Assembly (NCBI RefSeq): GCF_003987315.1
Contig: NZ_PIPI01000003.1
Coordinates: 62,001 to 126,000, forward strand
Source of the DNA: Aliidiomarina haloalkalitolerans
GTDB taxonomy: Bacteria; Pseudomonadota; Gammaproteobacteria; Enterobacterales; Alteromonadaceae
Direction: 5' to 3'
DNA length: 64,000 bases
The notes beneath the pieces were generated by a model. That model made no database searches. It was not told the DNA's origin and saw nothing but the letters and a program-made list of their open reading frames with translations. How positions within the stretch are numbered: position 1 is the first letter of the stretch; each line of letters begins with the position of its first letter. Positions 63,559 to 64,000 of the stretch are shown piece after piece. Position numbers and translations under genes: made by a program.

Positions 63559-64000
63559 TTAGGCGCTCAGTGCTGAGATTTCTGAGCTAGCCGCTTCGAT
63601 AGCGTTATTGCGGGCTTCAGGGCTTAGGTTAACGCCTTCTGCACGAATAATGGTCACGTCAGTCATGCCAAGGAAACCAAGAACAGTCTTTAAATAGCTT
63701 TCTTGATATTCCATTGCCGCCGCTGCGCCTTCTGAATAGATACCGCCACGTGCTGACGCAAGATACACTTTCTTGCCTTTGACTAAACCTTCAGGTCCAG
63801 CTTCCGTATAACGGAAAGTTCGGCCAGCTTGCGCTACGCGGTCTAACCAAGCCTTCAGCTGACTTGGAATCGAGAAGTTATACATTGGCGCACCAATGAC
63901 TACGACGTCAGCGGCAAATAACTCTTCGAGTAAGGTTTCAGTCAGCGCAAGCTCAACTTGTTGCTTTTCTGTTTGCGCATCGGCCTCAGTTCCGCCAGCT
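63559..64000 (-). CDS. azoR: FMN-dependent NADH-azoreductase AzoR (5' end outside window)
   Basis: The frame runs off the window, so the N-terminus is missing; 147 codons are present. Family segments are visible: LFAADVVVIGAPMYNFSIPS, QLKAWLDRVAQAGRTFRYTE, KKVYLASARGGIYSEG and YLKTVLGFLGMTDVTIIRAE. AzoR is a flavodoxin-like homodimer that reduces azo compounds and quinones by two electrons. The internal ATG at 63885 lies inside the conserved flavin-binding region and is not the start. Confidence 0.92.
   Translation of the reverse strand, partial: AGGTEADAQTEKQQVELALTETLLEELFAADVVVIGAPMYNFSIPSQLKAWLDRVAQAGRTFRYTEAGPEGLVKGKKVYLASARGGIYSEGAAAAMEYQESYLKTVLGFLGMTDVTIIRAEGVNLSPEARNNAIEAASSEISALSA

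Noticed and set aside
1-64000. tRNA, rRNA, insertion sequences or prophage genes
   Set aside because: No cloverleaf-like sequence, rRNA segment, transposase, integrase or phage structural gene was recognised on either strand.

Overview
The window looks like chromosomal DNA of a free-living, probably marine gammaproteobacterium. Base composition is about 50% GC, and the gene set suggests Alteromonadales, perhaps Idiomarinaceae: E. coli-like frdABCD, recBCD without ptrA, rimO, deoD, ubiG, arfB, many c-di-GMP enzymes and many small lipoproteins. The family-level placement is inference. No tRNA, rRNA, CRISPR array, prophage or insertion sequence is visible.

Layout. 1-2.2 kb: a cut DUF4236 gene and an ethylbenzene-dehydrogenase-type haem-binding lipoprotein, separated by a 24-bp repeat array. 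2.2-7.5 kb: two divergent EAL proteins (GAF/PAS and MHYT/PAS sensors). 7.5-17.7 kb: chaC, then recC-recB-recD with overlapping genes. 17.9-22.8 kb: a diguanylate cyclase, then a minus-strand operon of membrane-anchored catalase-like peroxidase, cytochrome b561, gabD-like dehydrogenase and a PnuC-like transporter. 23-26 kb: a Sel1 protein and an AT-richer DUF4143 ATPase preceded by two large palindromes. 26-30 kb: a luciferase-like oxidoreductase, ubiG, and a cassette of three related small membrane proteins around an XRE regulator. 30-32.5 kb: DODA dioxygenase divergent from DoxX and LysR. 32.5-36.5 kb: frdABCD translationally coupled to a Tag-like DNA glycosylase, then an SbtA-like transporter. 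37.5-42 kb: a ThDP 2-oxo acid decarboxylase, a diguanylate cyclase, and a HEPN/DUF188 pair. 42-49.8 kb: hydrolase, lipoprotein, pseudouridine synthase, M24 peptidase, arfB, two NTF2-fold proteins, and a FAN1-like nuclease fused to a DEDDh exonuclease behind a LexA box. 49.8-57.3 kb: MFS transporter, UshA-like nucleotidase, ECF sigma/anti-sigma unit, small envelope proteins, deoD. 57.4-64 kb: lipoprotein, GGDEF-EAL protein, rimO, outer-membrane protein, PAS-GGDEF cyclase and a cut azoR.

Themes. DNA repair is strong: RecBCD, a 3-methyladenine glycosylase, and a FAN1-DEDDh fusion that appears SOS-controlled. c-di-GMP signalling is dense, with six enzymes. All three EAL proteins have degenerate GGDEF motifs (AADEF, TADEF, GPDEF), and all three EAL-free proteins have intact ones, so predicted esterases and cyclases are separate polypeptides. 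A family of short intergenic repeats around the core ATTCCAGCTACGG occurs at six places, singly, in tandem or as hairpins. The best candidates for something little described are the FAN1-DEDDh fusion with its Asn-Ala microsatellite linker, the paired palindromes in front of the DUF4143 ATPase, the repeat family, the HEPN/DUF188 pair and the XRE/membrane-protein cassette.
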